64,000 bases of DNA from Paenibacillus sp. JCM 10914 (GCF_001315105.1 NZ_BAZR01000002.1:372001-436000); one strand, 5' to 3'; shown: positions 9,730-19,342, counted from the stretch's first letter. The notes: a model not told the origin generated them from the letters alone. Program-made: numbers and translations.

Positions 9730-10412
9730 TGAAAGGAATATCCAATGTACTGCAGATTCATCTAAGACAGAAGCTGACATGGTTCTATTTGCCATGGGCC
9801 GTCGTGTTATTCAGCTTTATGATCAACATGCTGGTGAGTGCATTGATTGGTGATGGGGCTTTCTATACGGGTGGTCTTATAACGATATTCGTCTTCATGT
9901 TTGTTACGGCGATGACGACGACGATACAGCTATTCCCGTTCTCCATCGGATTCAGTATTCGCCGAAGTGACTTTTTTGCAGGCACGTTAATTTTTATAAT
10001 GTTGATCAGTATGATCACAGCGATTATCCTGTTGCTGCTTGGAGGTATTGAAGTCTGGACCGGGGCATGGGGCGACAGTATTTACTTCTTCCATCTGCCG
10101 TATCTCCATGATGGTCCTATACTGATTCAGTTTCTTATGTATGTCATTCTGCTCACCTCGATTTCACTGATTGGCGTGGGGATCGGGAGCTTCTTCTTGA
10201 GATTTAGGGGAATTCGAACGTTTATCATGCTTGCTGTCGTTGCTGTCATGTTGTCCGCACTCGCCTTAATCGCAACGAGTGGCGGCTGGTGGAAAGCGAT
10301 ATTCGATTGGTTTGCCGATAATACAGCGTTTCAACTGTCGCTTTGGTTCATTCCAATATCATTTGTAATTGCGATCTGTTCACGCCAGTTTTTGCGTAAA
10401 GCTACGGTATAA
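9729..10412 (+). CDS. ABC transporter permease
   Basis: 227-aa integral membrane protein with about six hydrophobic segments (for example ITIFVFMFVTAMTTTI and IRTFIMLAVVAVML). It overlaps the ATPase gene at ATGA and forms the membrane partner of the YtrB-like ATPase. No specificity motif is recognised. A bidirectional terminator follows directly. Confidence 0.82.
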   Translation: MKGISNVLQIHLRQKLTWFYLPWAVVLFSFMINMLVSALIGDGAFYTGGLITIFVFMFVTAMTTTIQLFPFSIGFSIRRSDFFAGTLIFIMLISMITAIILLLLGGIEVWTGAWGDSIYFFHLPYLHDGPILIQFLMYVILLTSISLIGVGIGSFFLRFRGIRTFIMLAVVAVMLSALALIATSGGWWKAIFDWFADNTAFQLSLWFIPISFVIAICSRQFLRKATV

Positions 10413-10425
10413 CTAGGTAAAACGA

Positions 10426-10466
10426 ACGCAGATCGTCTGGATTTAATCAGACGATCTGTGTTTTTT
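10426..10466. terminator. Bidirectional terminator between convergent genes
   Basis: ACGCAGATCGTCT pairs with AGACGATCTGTGT and is followed by TTTTTT on the plus strand. It reaches into the last codons of the convergent CLC gene, so the hairpin is shared by both transcripts. Confidence 0.8.
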
Positions 10467-11783
10467 ACGTTGTCGCTGGTTTTCTTTGCTGTCAGCCAAA
10501 GTGGTTCCTTGAAGATAGGATAGGAGGGGGTGCTTGGGGGTGCCGATTTGCTGGGAAGTATAGATGCCCGAATGCCCGGAGAACAGATAGCTGATGATGC
10601 AAGCCATGAACATATATAAGGCACCCTCCCCACCGAATAACTCTATTCCCATGATGAAGCACGCGATCGGCGTATTGGTCGCACCGCAAAATACAGCAAT
10701 GAATCCTAAAGCGGCCAGGAAGGGAGCCCCCAACGAAATCCAATCGGCTAACGCGTTCCCAAGCGTGGCCCCGATGGTGAACAATGGAGTCACTTCGCCG
10801 CCTTGAAAGCCAGCCCCTAAGGTGAGTGAGGTGAACAGGATTTTCCCCAAGAAAGCCAGTGGCGAGACTTCGCCAGTGAAGGATTGTTCAATCAAGGGCA
10901 GACCAAGCCCTAAGTAATCACGCGTTCCCAGGAGGTATACAAGCCCGATGATGATCATACCGCCGGCAGCACTCTTTATCATCGGATTTTTGAACAAGTA
11001 ACTGTACCACCGCTTCAAGGAATGGGTGAGCTCGCTGAACAATCGACTGGTCAAGCCAAACAGAATGGAAGCCAAGATGATCTTAAGCACCAACGTCAGG
11101 CTAAGTGGCGGAATAGGTCCAATGGAGTAATGCAGGTGGCTGACTCCCCATAGAGATGTCGCTGTAATATTCCCGACCAAACTTGCAATGAATGCTGGTA
11201 TTAAAGCCTGATGCGAGATTAGGCCGATGGCAAGAACCTCGAGTCCAAACAGCGTTCCCGCCAGTGGTGTACCGAATATGGAGCCAAAACCACCGCTGAT
11301 GCCGCAGATCAGTAAAATTTTGCGATCTAGCGGCGTCACGCGAATGAGCTTGCCGAACCACTCCGATAAACTTCCGCCCATTTGAACGGCTGTCCCTTCA
11401 CGCCCCGCAGATCCCCCGAATAGATGCGTGATCAATGTTCCCGCAAGTACCAGGGGTGTCATTCGCAGTGGAATGGCTTCGGTGCCGCCATGGATCTGAT
11501 CCAGAATGAGGTTGTTGCCTTTGGAACTATTCTTGCCCATTTTATAATAGAGGTAACTGACGGCTGCACCCCCGAGCGGAAGCAAGAACAACAGCCAGGG
11601 GGTGCTTACACGCAGGGTGGTTACATAATTCAGACTATGGAGAAACAAAGCAGATGCACTGCCCGTCATGATCCCGACGATGCCCCCTAGAGCGATCCAT
11701 TTGAGGAAGTAACCACCGAGCAGAGCAATCGGCCATCTTTCAGCAATATTCAGCCATTTCGTTCTCATCATTCGTTCACCCAT
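10443..11783 (-). CDS. CLC-F type fluoride/proton antiporter
   Basis: 446-aa CLC-family membrane protein. The usual GSGIP selectivity motif is replaced by GNNLI, the gating glutamate is in GSAGREGTAVQ, and the third site reads GFQGGEVTPLF. These variants match the fluoride-specific CLC-F subclass rather than chloride channels, as far as I can recall the family. A fluoride riboswitch directly upstream makes the assignment strong. It would export fluoride against a proton gradient. The start (MGERMMRT, or an inner Met) is not certain; otherwise full length. Confidence 0.9.
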   Translation of the reverse strand: MGERMMRTKWLNIAERWPIALLGGYFLKWIALGGIVGIMTGSASALFLHSLNYVTTLRVSTPWLLFLLPLGGAAVSYLYYKMGKNSSKGNNLILDQIHGGTEAIPLRMTPLVLAGTLITHLFGGSAGREGTAVQMGGSLSEWFGKLIRVTPLDRKILLICGISGGFGSIFGTPLAGTLFGLEVLAIGLISHQALIPAFIASLVGNITATSLWGVSHLHYSIGPIPPLSLTLVLKIILASILFGLTSRLFSELTHSLKRWYSYLFKNPMIKSAAGGMIIIGLVYLLGTRDYLGLGLPLIEQSFTGEVSPLAFLGKILFTSLTLGAGFQGGEVTPLFTIGATLGNALADWISLGAPFLAALGFIAVFCGATNTPIACFIMGIELFGGEGALYMFMACIISYLFSGHSGIYTSQQIGTPKHPLLSYLQGTTLADSKENQRQRKKHRSSD

Positions 11784-11822
11784 TTCTGTTCATTCGCCGC
11801 TAACCTATATGTACACAAACAG

Positions 11823-11896
11823 ACTCCTACCAGGGTAGCGACCTCTGGTAGGAGTCATTAGCTGCAAACAGCGGTTATGGCGAACTCCATCGCCTC
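11823..11896 (-). promoter_or_regulatory. Fluoride riboswitch (crcB motif) with terminator
   Basis: On the minus strand the aptamer reads GGCGATGGAGTTCGCC, then ATAACCGCTG, GCAGCTAATG and ACTCCTAC, the conserved core and pseudoknot pieces of the fluoride (crcB) riboswitch. ACTCCTACCAG then pairs with CTGGTAGGAGT in a terminator stem that shares bases with the aptamer, and CTGTTTGTG follows. Binding of fluoride should prevent termination and turn on the CLC-F gene 40 bases downstream. Confidence 0.95.
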
Positions 11897-11958
11897 ATTT
11901 GATTGATATCATTGTAGTGGAAAGGATGCCCAGACGTCAAGGGCTGAAGGAATATGCA

Positions 11959-13395
11959 CTACCCTTCAAGCATGACCGCCGTATCCATCAACGTATGTTC
12001 GGAGCCAACATTGCCTGGGAAAATGACATAGTACAGGCCGGGAAACTTGCTCTCCTCACCGGTGATCCATACCGGAATTCCTGGTTGAATCTGCCCTGCT
12101 ACCGTTGCCCGCTTCACGCGTAGTCCCTTGGTGCCGATATCGCTTGAGGTAATCCCGCCTTTGGCGATGATATATCTCGGTCTGGCCTGTAATCGCTGTA
12201 CAATGCTGGTAACCGCGTCCGAGATCTTCACCGATTGTTTCAGTTCTTCTTCCTTCATGCCTTCACCTAGATCCAAGCGTTCTCTTCTTGTATAGACTGT
12301 AACGGTCTTGCCAGCGGCAATACCGGTTTCCGTCTCTGTAATAACACGGTCAACTTCCGCTTGGAAAGCCTTGTCGTCGGTTACGAGGTGAACATTGAAT
12401 TCAATGAAGGTGATGAAGTCGCATGTCATGAGCTGTTCAAGCTGCTCGGTTGTCTTTTTCACATGAGAACCGACCAGAATAAGCCCGCCGCTTCCGGATT
12501 GTCCGCCGACAACTTCCTCTTTACTGAGAAGAGGTCTATCCGTGACGCCGCCAATGACTTTGGTGAAGGTCGCTGCGGTTCGGAACAGAAACTGCTTGCC
12601 TTGTTTCATTGCCTTGACCAGCGCGATCGCAAATATTTTGACGTCCACGTCATCCGCTGCGTTCACGACCACTTTATTAAAATCGTTAACCTGCATTAAC
12701 TGAGCGACAATTCCTTCAATATTCAGAGCGCGAAGGCTATCGAGCGTAATGTAGGTCGTGTCCGATGCTTTGAACGTTCCTTCGGATTTCTCTTCCACCC
12801 ATTTTCCTAAGTCGGATTGGGTGTAGCCGAACGTTCGATCACGGGCGAACTCCGTTTCTCCCGCAGGCACGAGCTCTTCGCCGTATTGCACATAGTGAGT
12901 GTTATCGATCGTGAAGCGACCTCCCGCCTTGAAGAAAGGCAGGATGACTTCACCGTCGTAAGCGGCGCCGAATTCGTCCTCCAGGGTACGCTTTAACGTC
13001 TCCGTCTCGAGCGGGTAGTGACCGCGAAGGGTGGAGTCACCGCGACTGACAATGAGATAAGGCTTGTTATTCATCGCCATGGAGGCTTCGGCAGCGTGAC
13101 GGGCGATTTCGCGATGGACCGCTTCGGTTTCACTGGCGATCAGGCCGCGTGAATTCGTCAGGATGAAGAACATCGATTGTTCCTCAGCGAATCCTTGCTT
13201 CATGGTATCGAGTGACCAATCGGTATAGACCGAGATATCATGTACGGTTTGCACGCCGGTTGGATCATCGTCGAGTACGATGATTTTATGATCGAAGCTT
13301 CGTAATTCTTCTTGTAGTTTAAGTTCAACCTCATTGCTGTCTACAGCAGGCAGTCGATCAAATACGTCTCTCGCCAATCTTTTTCCAGTATCCAT
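11959..13395 (-). CDS. Four-carbon acid sugar kinase family protein (DUF1537, OtnK/DtnK type)
   Basis: 478-aa cytosolic kinase. The N-terminal domain has VLDDDPTGVQTVHD, the signature of the 3-oxo-tetronate/D-threonate kinase family, and LIVSRGDSTLRGHYP; the C-terminal nucleotide-binding part has IIAKGGITSSDIG. It lies downstream of a GntP permease and a beta-hydroxyacid dehydrogenase on the same strand. Together they suggest import of a four-carbon sugar acid, oxidation, and phosphorylation of the keto acid. The aldolase or decarboxylase that would complete the path is not in the window. The exact substrate (threonate, erythronate or other) is open. Confidence 0.85.
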   Translation of the reverse strand: MDTGKRLARDVFDRLPAVDSNEVELKLQEELRSFDHKIIVLDDDPTGVQTVHDISVYTDWSLDTMKQGFAEEQSMFFILTNSRGLIASETEAVHREIARHAAEASMAMNNKPYLIVSRGDSTLRGHYPLETETLKRTLEDEFGAAYDGEVILPFFKAGGRFTIDNTHYVQYGEELVPAGETEFARDRTFGYTQSDLGKWVEEKSEGTFKASDTTYITLDSLRALNIEGIVAQLMQVNDFNKVVVNAADDVDVKIFAIALVKAMKQGKQFLFRTAATFTKVIGGVTDRPLLSKEEVVGGQSGSGGLILVGSHVKKTTEQLEQLMTCDFITFIEFNVHLVTDDKAFQAEVDRVITETETGIAAGKTVTVYTRRERLDLGEGMKEEELKQSVKISDAVTSIVQRLQARPRYIIAKGGITSSDIGTKGLRVKRATVAGQIQPGIPVWITGEESKFPGLYYVIFPGNVGSEHTLMDTAVMLEG

Positions 13396-13477
13396 TAGGT
13401 TTCAACACCTTTATCTGTATAGTAACTATTTATCTATTAATGATTGTGAATTTGAAGCAATTATAAATTTGCAGCTC

Positions 13478-14824
13478 TTACAATCCTGGCAAAATACCGC
13501 TGAACAGACTTAACACATAGACGGTAGCTAGTGCGGTTAAGCCTGCGATGAAGCCGCCAAGCGTCCAAACTTTCAGCGTCTGAGGCACCGTCAGTTTACC
13601 GAAACGATTCACCACCCAGAACCCGGAGTCATTCGGAAGGGACAGACCGATACCGCCGGCACAAATCGCCAGTCCAAGTAGAATCGGGGATACGCCCAAG
13701 TCCACAATGAGTGGTCCCATAATCGTGGATGTGGTAACTAGCGCAACCGTGGAAGAACCGAGTGATGCACGCAAAATCTGGGAGAAGATGAATGCCAGCA
13801 TTAATACCGGAATGCTCCAGCTCTGCATCGTTGTAATCAGGTAGTCGCCAATACCACTATGGTTGATAACCGCACCGAAGGCACCGCCCGCTCCGGTAAT
13901 GAGGACGATCATACCTGCCGTTGCGATCGCTTCCGAGTATAGCTTGTTGTAATTTTCGGCGATATACGGACGCAGTGCAATAATGGCTACCAGAACACTG
14001 ATCAACAAGGCAATGTTCTTGTCCCCAATGAAACCGAAGAATGTCTCAATCGAAGTGCCGGGAACCAGCATTTTCGAAAAGGTATTCGCCAGAATGAGTA
14101 CGATTGGCAGAGCCAGCATCCCGAAAGACAAGCCTGTGCTGATTTGTTTGCGTTGGCCCAGTTCTTCGTTCTCTATTGCTTCATCTTCAATCGTGGATTC
14201 CGTCTTCACACGCTTGCCAATAAACATGCCGTAGAGGAAACCGCCGACAAGTGTAGCAGGGATGGCACAGATGATGCCGTAGAGGATAAAGAGACCCAGG
14301 TCGGAACCCGTGTTCTCCGCTACGATCATCGGACCAGGCGTAGGTGCAATCATGTTGTGAGACGTGATCAAACCGATGCCAAGTGCGGTAACGAACGTTA
14401 CGATAGAGATTCCTGTACGTGTAGCCAGGCTTTTCAATAGACCGCTCAAGATCACGAATGCCGCATCGAAGAAGACAGGAATGGATACGATGGTCCCTGA
14501 AACGGCCAGGCCGGCAGGCGAGTTCTTGATTCCGAAAATTTTCAGAAGTGAATCGGCAATTCGTTCGATAGCGCCGGAGGCACCGAGGAATTGACCGAAG
14601 ATTACACCGAGGCCGATCAGAATGCCGACCCCGGTTAAGGTGCTCCCGAAGCCGGAAGTTACAATGCCCGGAACTTCCTTCAGCGGAATGCCGATGCCAA
14701 TGGCTGTCACAAATGCAATGATCGTTAGTGCGAGAAAGGGCTCAACCTTCCATTTGATGATGAGTAGGAACAGCAAAGCTAATGCGATGATGAAGGCTGC
14801 GATTAGCATAGGTCCTGTTAACAT
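13478..14824 (-). CDS. GntP-family sugar-acid permease
   Basis: 448-aa polytopic membrane protein with about 12 hydrophobic segments and typical GntP-family stretches (GFGSTLTGVGILIGLG, TSHNMIAPTPGPM, LPNDSGFWVV). The family carries gluconate and related hydroxy acids with protons. It sits between the dehydrogenase and the kinase in one minus-strand operon, so it probably brings in their substrate. Full length. Confidence 0.88.
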   Translation of the reverse strand: MLTGPMLIAAFIIALALLFLLIIKWKVEPFLALTIIAFVTAIGIGIPLKEVPGIVTSGFGSTLTGVGILIGLGVIFGQFLGASGAIERIADSLLKIFGIKNSPAGLAVSGTIVSIPVFFDAAFVILSGLLKSLATRTGISIVTFVTALGIGLITSHNMIAPTPGPMIVAENTGSDLGLFILYGIICAIPATLVGGFLYGMFIGKRVKTESTIEDEAIENEELGQRKQISTGLSFGMLALPIVLILANTFSKMLVPGTSIETFFGFIGDKNIALLISVLVAIIALRPYIAENYNKLYSEAIATAGMIVLITGAGGAFGAVINHSGIGDYLITTMQSWSIPVLMLAFIFSQILRASLGSSTVALVTTSTIMGPLIVDLGVSPILLGLAICAGGIGLSLPNDSGFWVVNRFGKLTVPQTLKVWTLGGFIAGLTALATVYVLSLFSGILPGL

Positions 14825-14883
14825 GCGTCTTCCACCTTTACTTGTTTAATGTGCGGGTCATTTCCTGCAGATCTCTTGGATTC

Positions 14884-15768
14884 TTACTTACCGACTTCCA
14901 CGTTCGCGAATTTCTCATAATATTTAACGATTCCCGCATGATCATGATCTTGCTTGCCTTCATCCCGCAGCGTTTCGAATATATGACGCACATGTTCGGT
15001 CAGTGGAAGGGAGAGCTCGTAGGCTTCTGCCGTCTCCATCACATTCGTTAAATCCTTCAGGTTAATATCCACGCGTCCACCAGCTTTGAAATTGCGTTCC
15101 AGAATCATGGGTACTTTGGCGTCCAGTACAGCGCTTCCAGCGAGTCCGCCGCGTATGGCGTGGTATAACTTCTCAATGTCAATTCCGGCTTTGGCTGCAA
15201 GTACAAGTGCTTCAGACATGGCTGCAATGTTCACATTCACGATGATCTGATTGGCCAGCTTCGCCGTGGCACCACTTCCGTTCGGACCGACTCGGGTCAC
15301 ATCCTTGCCCATAGACAAGAGGACAGGCTGAGCCTTGGTAAATGCGTTTTCATCTCCGCCAGCCATAATAGCCAAGGTACCGTCGATCGCCTTCGGTTCA
15401 CCGCCGCTAACGGGAGCGTCGATCATCTCGATGCCACGTGCTCTTAGAGCATCTGCGATCTCGGTGGCGACGACAGGAGAGATGGAACTCATGTCGATCA
15501 CAATCGATCCAGCTTTGGCGCCGTGAACGATGCCGTTATCTCCAAGGATGACGCTCTTCACAATCGCATTGTTTGGCAGCATGGTGACGATCATGTCGCA
15601 GGTTTGCGCTACGGCTTGCGGAGATTCGGCTTGCTCAGCTCCCGCTTGGACCAATTCCGCTACTGCTTCTTGGTTAAGGTCATTGACGGTAAGTTGGTAC
15701 CCTTTCTTAATGAGGTTCAGGGCCATCGGTTTGCCCATAATTCCGAGTCCTACAAATCCTATTTTCAT
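14884..15768 (-). CDS. NAD(P)-dependent beta-hydroxyacid dehydrogenase (GarR/LtnD type)
   Basis: 294-aa dehydrogenase. It opens with the Rossmann motif GFVGLGIMGKPMALNL, has DAPVSGGEPKAIDGTL for substrate binding, and GPNGSGATAKLANQI with the catalytic lysine. Relatives are tartronate semialdehyde reductase and L-threonate dehydrogenase; the kinase and permease downstream favour a four-carbon acid. An open frame continues 78 bases upstream, but GGAGG eight bases before ATG 15768 fixes the start. It is divergent from the FCD regulator gene, with operator-like repeats between. Confidence 0.85.
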   Translation of the reverse strand: MKIGFVGLGIMGKPMALNLIKKGYQLTVNDLNQEAVAELVQAGAEQAESPQAVAQTCDMIVTMLPNNAIVKSVILGDNGIVHGAKAGSIVIDMSSISPVVATEIADALRARGIEMIDAPVSGGEPKAIDGTLAIMAGGDENAFTKAQPVLLSMGKDVTRVGPNGSGATAKLANQIIVNVNIAAMSEALVLAAKAGIDIEKLYHAIRGGLAGSAVLDAKVPMILERNFKAGGRVDINLKDLTNVMETAEAYELSLPLTEHVRHIFETLRDEGKQDHDHAGIVKYYEKFANVEVGK

Positions 15769-15815
15769 GTTGACGTGCCTCCAGTAAAGTGAGTTGTAAG
15801 TGTTTTCAAAGAGTA

Positions 15816-15867
15816 TTGTACACATAATTTTTAAAATTGTATACAAAATATTAAAAATGGATACAAA
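15816..15867. promoter_or_regulatory. FadR/GntR-type operator cluster
   Basis: Three related sites lie between the divergent dehydrogenase and regulator genes: TTGTACACAT at 15816, the perfect palindrome TTGTATACAA at 15837-15846, and TGGATACAAA near 15858. They fit the TNGTNNACNA type of site bound by FadR-subfamily GntR regulators. Confidence 0.6.
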
Positions 15868-15976
15868 AAAATATTGGAATAAGCTTTCAAAGAACGATCG
15901 TTATCTTTATAATTTAAAAATAGTCTTTGTTTTCAGGACATTATTTATGTGTGTGGGAAAAGGAAGGGAACCGATC

Positions 15977-16594
15977 ATGCGCAAGTCAGAATCACAATCC
16001 GCTTTTATTCAATGCTATGAGCAGATCAGGGATAAGATATTGAATGGGGATTTGGCCGGAGGTACGAAGTTAGTGGAAGAGCGGCTCGCGGAAGAAATGG
16101 GTGTCAGCCGGACGCCGGTACGCGAATCCATTCGGAAACTGGAGCAGGAGGGTCTGATCAAACGCAAGCGTGTGGTTCAGCCTACGGTGGAGGATCTGCG
16201 TCACATATTCGAGGTCCGTATCTTACTGGAGGGCTACGCTTGCCGCTGCGCGGCTTCTTACATGGACGAGGAAACTGCCGAGCGGCTGCAAGAATGCATC
16301 GATGTCGCGCGGACCGGCGACGTGAAGCAAACCATGGACGTAAATAAACGATTTCATGACATCATCGTTCAGGCCAGCCGGAATCCTGAAATCATTGACA
16401 TCATCGACCGGATGCAATCTATCATCTATCTGTTTCGGCGTGCAGTGGTCTACCATAAGCGCCCGTTCTTAATTGACGAGCATCAGTTGATCTTGGACGC
16501 CATTCGGAAGCATGATGCGCCGGAGGCGGAGCGGCTGATGCAAGAGCATCTGCAAGCGGATCTCGATTTTTATTTGCATCTCGGGAAAGGCTAG
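15977..16594 (+). CDS. GntR-family regulator with FCD domain
   Basis: 205-aa regulator. An N-terminal winged helix (GTKLVEERLAEEMGVSRTPVRESIRKLEQEGLI) is followed by an all-helical FCD ligand domain containing the typical metal-site region (FHDIIVQASRNPEI, DEHQLILDAI). The frame is open to 15800, but the ATG at 15977, preceded by GGAAGGGAA, gives the usual domain boundary. It is transcribed away from the sugar-acid operon and probably represses it through the repeats in between, with the acid as inducer. Confidence 0.88.
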   Translation: MRKSESQSAFIQCYEQIRDKILNGDLAGGTKLVEERLAEEMGVSRTPVRESIRKLEQEGLIKRKRVVQPTVEDLRHIFEVRILLEGYACRCAASYMDEETAERLQECIDVARTGDVKQTMDVNKRFHDIIVQASRNPEIIDIIDRMQSIIYLFRRAVVYHKRPFLIDEHQLILDAIRKHDAPEAERLMQEHLQADLDFYLHLGKG

Positions 16595-16617
16595 AATGGC
16601 AGCTAAGGTTTAGACGT

Positions 16618-16669
16618 GAAAAGGATCGAAGACAATCTCTGAAAAGAGATGATGTCCTCGATCCTTTTT
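16618..16669. terminator. Bidirectional terminator
   Basis: AAAAGGATCGA pairs with TCGATCCTTTTTT, with an inner GACAATCTC-type stem. It separates the FCD regulator (plus) from the convergent reductase gene (minus). Confidence 0.85.
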
Positions 16670-17293
16670 TCAATCGTGCTGAATGTCGTACCTCAGATGA
16701 ATGACTTCCGCGGATTTAAGAATTTCCGTGTTGATGAACGTACTCGCGATGCTGTCCTCAAGATCGTTAAATAATCGTTCACCGCCACCCAGCAGGATGG
16801 GAACCTGGCTAATCAAGATTTCGTCCAACAATCCCGCCCGCAGAAACTGTTGAATCGCTTTTGCACCACCGGCAACTTTGACGTCTTTCGTTCCGGCGGC
16901 TTCTTTGGCCAGGCGAAGAGCCGCTTCAATCCCTTCCTTGACGAAGGTATACGTCGTACCGCCCCGTTTCACTTCGGGTGGCAGTGACTCCGTCGTTAAT
17001 ATGAAGACGGGTATATGAAATGGAGGCTCCTCTCCCCAGAAAGGGGAGCCATGATCAAACATGGTCTTGCCCAGGATGACCGCTCCCGTTCTGCTGTTGT
17101 GTGCTGCCAACAGTTCTGCCTCGGGGTTCTGTTCGCCTCCGTCCAAACCGTGAAGCTCACGCCAACTGGCTAGCTGGTAGATCCATTCATGCAATTTCTC
17201 CCCTCCGCGTCCCAGCGGAAGCTTCAAACTATGGTCAGGACCGGTAATAAAACCGTCTAGCGATATCGACATTTCAGCAAATACTCTGGACAT
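16670..17293 (-). CDS. Dihydrofolate reductase-like protein (RibD C-terminal family)
   Basis: 207-aa protein with the RibD C-terminal/DHFR-like fold: SRVFAEMSISLDGFITG at the start, NSRTGAVILGKTMFD in the middle, and KVAGGAKAIQQFLRAGLLDEI near the end, which carries the GGxxxxxxxL pattern of the family. Probably an NADPH-dependent reductase of unknown substrate. GGAG eight bases before ATG 17293 selects this start over the GTG at 17302. Confidence 0.85.
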   Translation of the reverse strand: MSRVFAEMSISLDGFITGPDHSLKLPLGRGGEKLHEWIYQLASWRELHGLDGGEQNPEAELLAAHNSRTGAVILGKTMFDHGSPFWGEEPPFHIPVFILTTESLPPEVKRGGTTYTFVKEGIEAALRLAKEAAGTKDVKVAGGAKAIQQFLRAGLLDEILISQVPILLGGGERLFNDLEDSIASTFINTEILKSAEVIHLRYDIQHD

Positions 17294-17496
17294 GTCCAGC
17301 ACTCCTTTTTCTCGGGTTTAGTTATTATTAAAAATCAATGTATCATGCTTACGTGTCAACGGTTTCTTATGATTTGCTATTCTTCATAACCGTCATGGCT
17401 CCGGGGAAGACTAGAGAGAGTGACAGATGTTCGATGTTATGGAGTTTCTGTTGCGTAACGAATCAAAGATCCGGATTGGAAAGGGGAAGAAACCAC

Positions 17497-18290
17497 ATGG
17501 ATTTAGGATTACAAGGTCTAACAGCCTCGTGACCGGCTCTACCTCAGGCATCGGGAAGGCGATTGCCATGTCGCTGGCGGGTGAGGGAGCTTCCGTGATT
17601 GTCAACGGAAGGCATGAGGACAAAATCAAGAAGACCATCAAGGAGATTCATGATCGGCATCCGGATGCGAACGTAAGATACGTGACGGCTGATCTGGCTA
17701 CGGAGGCCGGCTGCCATCAGGTGAGGGAGGCGAATCCCGTTATTGATATTCTCGTGAATAATTTGGGTATCTTCGAACCAGCCGATTTCTTCGATATATC
17801 CGATCAGGACTGGTTTGCGTTCTTTGAAACCAATGTTATGAGCGGTGTCCGCCTAGCCCGGCATTATTTGCAGAATATGTTGAACCGGGATAAAGGTCGC
17901 ATTATTTTCATAGCAAGTGAAGCGGCGATTATGCCCTCGCAAGAAATGGCGCATTATAGTGCAACCAAGACGATGCAGCTTTCGTTATCTCGCAGCTTGG
18001 CTGAAATGACGACGGGGACCGGGGTGACGGTCAATACGGTCATGCCCGGAACGACGCTGACTGAAGGTGTGGAGACGATGTTAAATAATTTGTATGCGGA
18101 TGAAGGATTAACGATGGAACAAGCCGAGAAGCGGTTCATGAAGGAGAATCGGCCAACGTCGATTATTCAGCGACTAATTCGACCGGAGGAGATTGCGGAT
18201 TTCGTTGCTTATCTCAGCAGCCCGAAGTCATCGGCCATTAATGGCGCCGCGCTTCGGGTAGATGGGGGCTTGGTGCGCAGCGTGTTCTAA
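17497..18290 (+). pseudogene. SDR-family oxidoreductase, frameshifted near the start
   Basis: Short-chain dehydrogenase/reductase of about 265 aa when repaired. It begins MDLGLQGLTA (ATG 17497, after AAGGGGAAG), then loses one C near 17525 (GCCTCG for GCCCTCG), after which VTGSTSGIGKAIA continues in the other frame. NNLGIF, the Ser in IASEAA and the YSATK catalytic pair are present, as is the C-terminal DGGLVRSVF. Everything after the shift is intact, so an error in a CCC run is the simplest explanation. It faces the AraC-type regulator gene with only 2 bp between stops. Confidence 0.82.
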
Positions 18291-18292
18291 TG

Positions 18293-19153
18293 TCAGGAAC
18301 GGTAATTCTGCCTGAAAGCTTTCGGTTTGAAACCGGTATGCTTAGAGAAGCAACGTATGAAGTATGGAAAAGAACCAAAGCCACATTCTTCTGCTACGCG
18401 ACCGACCGGATCATTAGTATGAATCAACAAATGCTTCGCTTGTTGAATACGATGCCGGGTGAGATATTCCAGCGGTGTACAGCCGAACGTTTTTTTCATG
18501 CATATGGATAGGTAGTTCTGGTGAAAATGCATGGCTTCGGATAACCTCTGGTAACTGATAGCCTCTTTATAGTGTTTCTTAAGATAGTCGGCTGTTCGCT
18601 CAGCGATAACGTAATGCGGGCTCCATGGATAAGTTTCTTCTTCTTCAGCTTGCAGTAGTTGCAGAAGCTCTTGCAGGATCTGCTGCTGCTTCCACCGGGC
18701 GGAAGAGGAAGGAGATTGTTCAAGCCGCTGTAATTGTTCAAACCATGGATATACTTGCTCCTTCGCAGGGAGTTCCCTGCATTTCGGCAAATAGAAGGAG
18801 AAGTTTGCAACGGATACATCGGGTTGATCCGATTGTGATAAGGCAATCATGGTCGGTTCTTCCGATTCGCTCCAAGGACCCAACGTCTGAAAATGCAACC
18901 AATAAAAATGAGTCACATCTTGACATGGACGATATGTTCGATGGGCCGCGTCCGGTCTTAGAATCAGATATCGGCCGGAGGTAACGCTGTAAGGAATGCC
19001 CGCATCCTCTATGAATAAAGCCCCTCTCGTCACTACAATCAAATCAAATACGCCGATGTTAAACCGGTCTGGATGCTTTCTGCCTGTCTGGTACGTATCT
19101 TCTCCACCGACGATATAATGGGGTAGCGGCGGTGCCGTGAACTGAAAGATCAT
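18293..19153 (-). CDS. AraC-family transcriptional regulator
   Basis: 286-aa regulator with an N-terminal cupin-like sensor (YIVGGEDTYQTG, YLILRPDAAHRTY, FYWLHF) and two C-terminal helix-turn-helix motifs (AISYQRLSEAMHFHQNYLSICMK and VGRVAEECGFGSFPYFIRCF). It is divergent from the GH127 gene, with an inverted repeat between them, and so is a good candidate for its regulator. Full length. Confidence 0.88.
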   Translation of the reverse strand: MIFQFTAPPLPHYIVGGEDTYQTGRKHPDRFNIGVFDLIVVTRGALFIEDAGIPYSVTSGRYLILRPDAAHRTYRPCQDVTHFYWLHFQTLGPWSESEEPTMIALSQSDQPDVSVANFSFYLPKCRELPAKEQVYPWFEQLQRLEQSPSSSARWKQQQILQELLQLLQAEEEETYPWSPHYVIAERTADYLKKHYKEAISYQRLSEAMHFHQNYLSICMKKTFGCTPLEYLTRHRIQQAKHLLIHTNDPVGRVAEECGFGSFPYFIRCFSKHTGFKPKAFRQNYRS

Positions 19154-19277
19154 CCGTTACCAAGCCTCCTGTCTTCGTTGCTTTTTTCTATGATAACGGT
19201 TTCTTTGGATGGAATTCAATTCGTGATCAGGTTGTAATTGGATAAAAGCAAGTTGTTTCTGAATATCGGACACCCTC

Positions 19278-19300
19278 GGTTGAAGTGGTATATTTCAACC
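19278..19300. promoter_or_regulatory. Inverted repeat upstream of GH127 gene
   Basis: GGTTGAA and TTCAACC form a perfect 7-bp dyad with a 9-bp spacer, 43 bp before the GH127 start and in the space shared with the divergent AraC gene. A possible operator. Confidence 0.45.
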
Positions 19301-19342
19301 AGGGCGCGATTATAAGTCAGGGACAAGGAGCGTGAACAGTCG

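Noticed and set aside
18290..18511. Plus-strand frame of 73 codons after the SDR gene
   Set aside because: Antisense to the AraC regulator end; it has no separate support.
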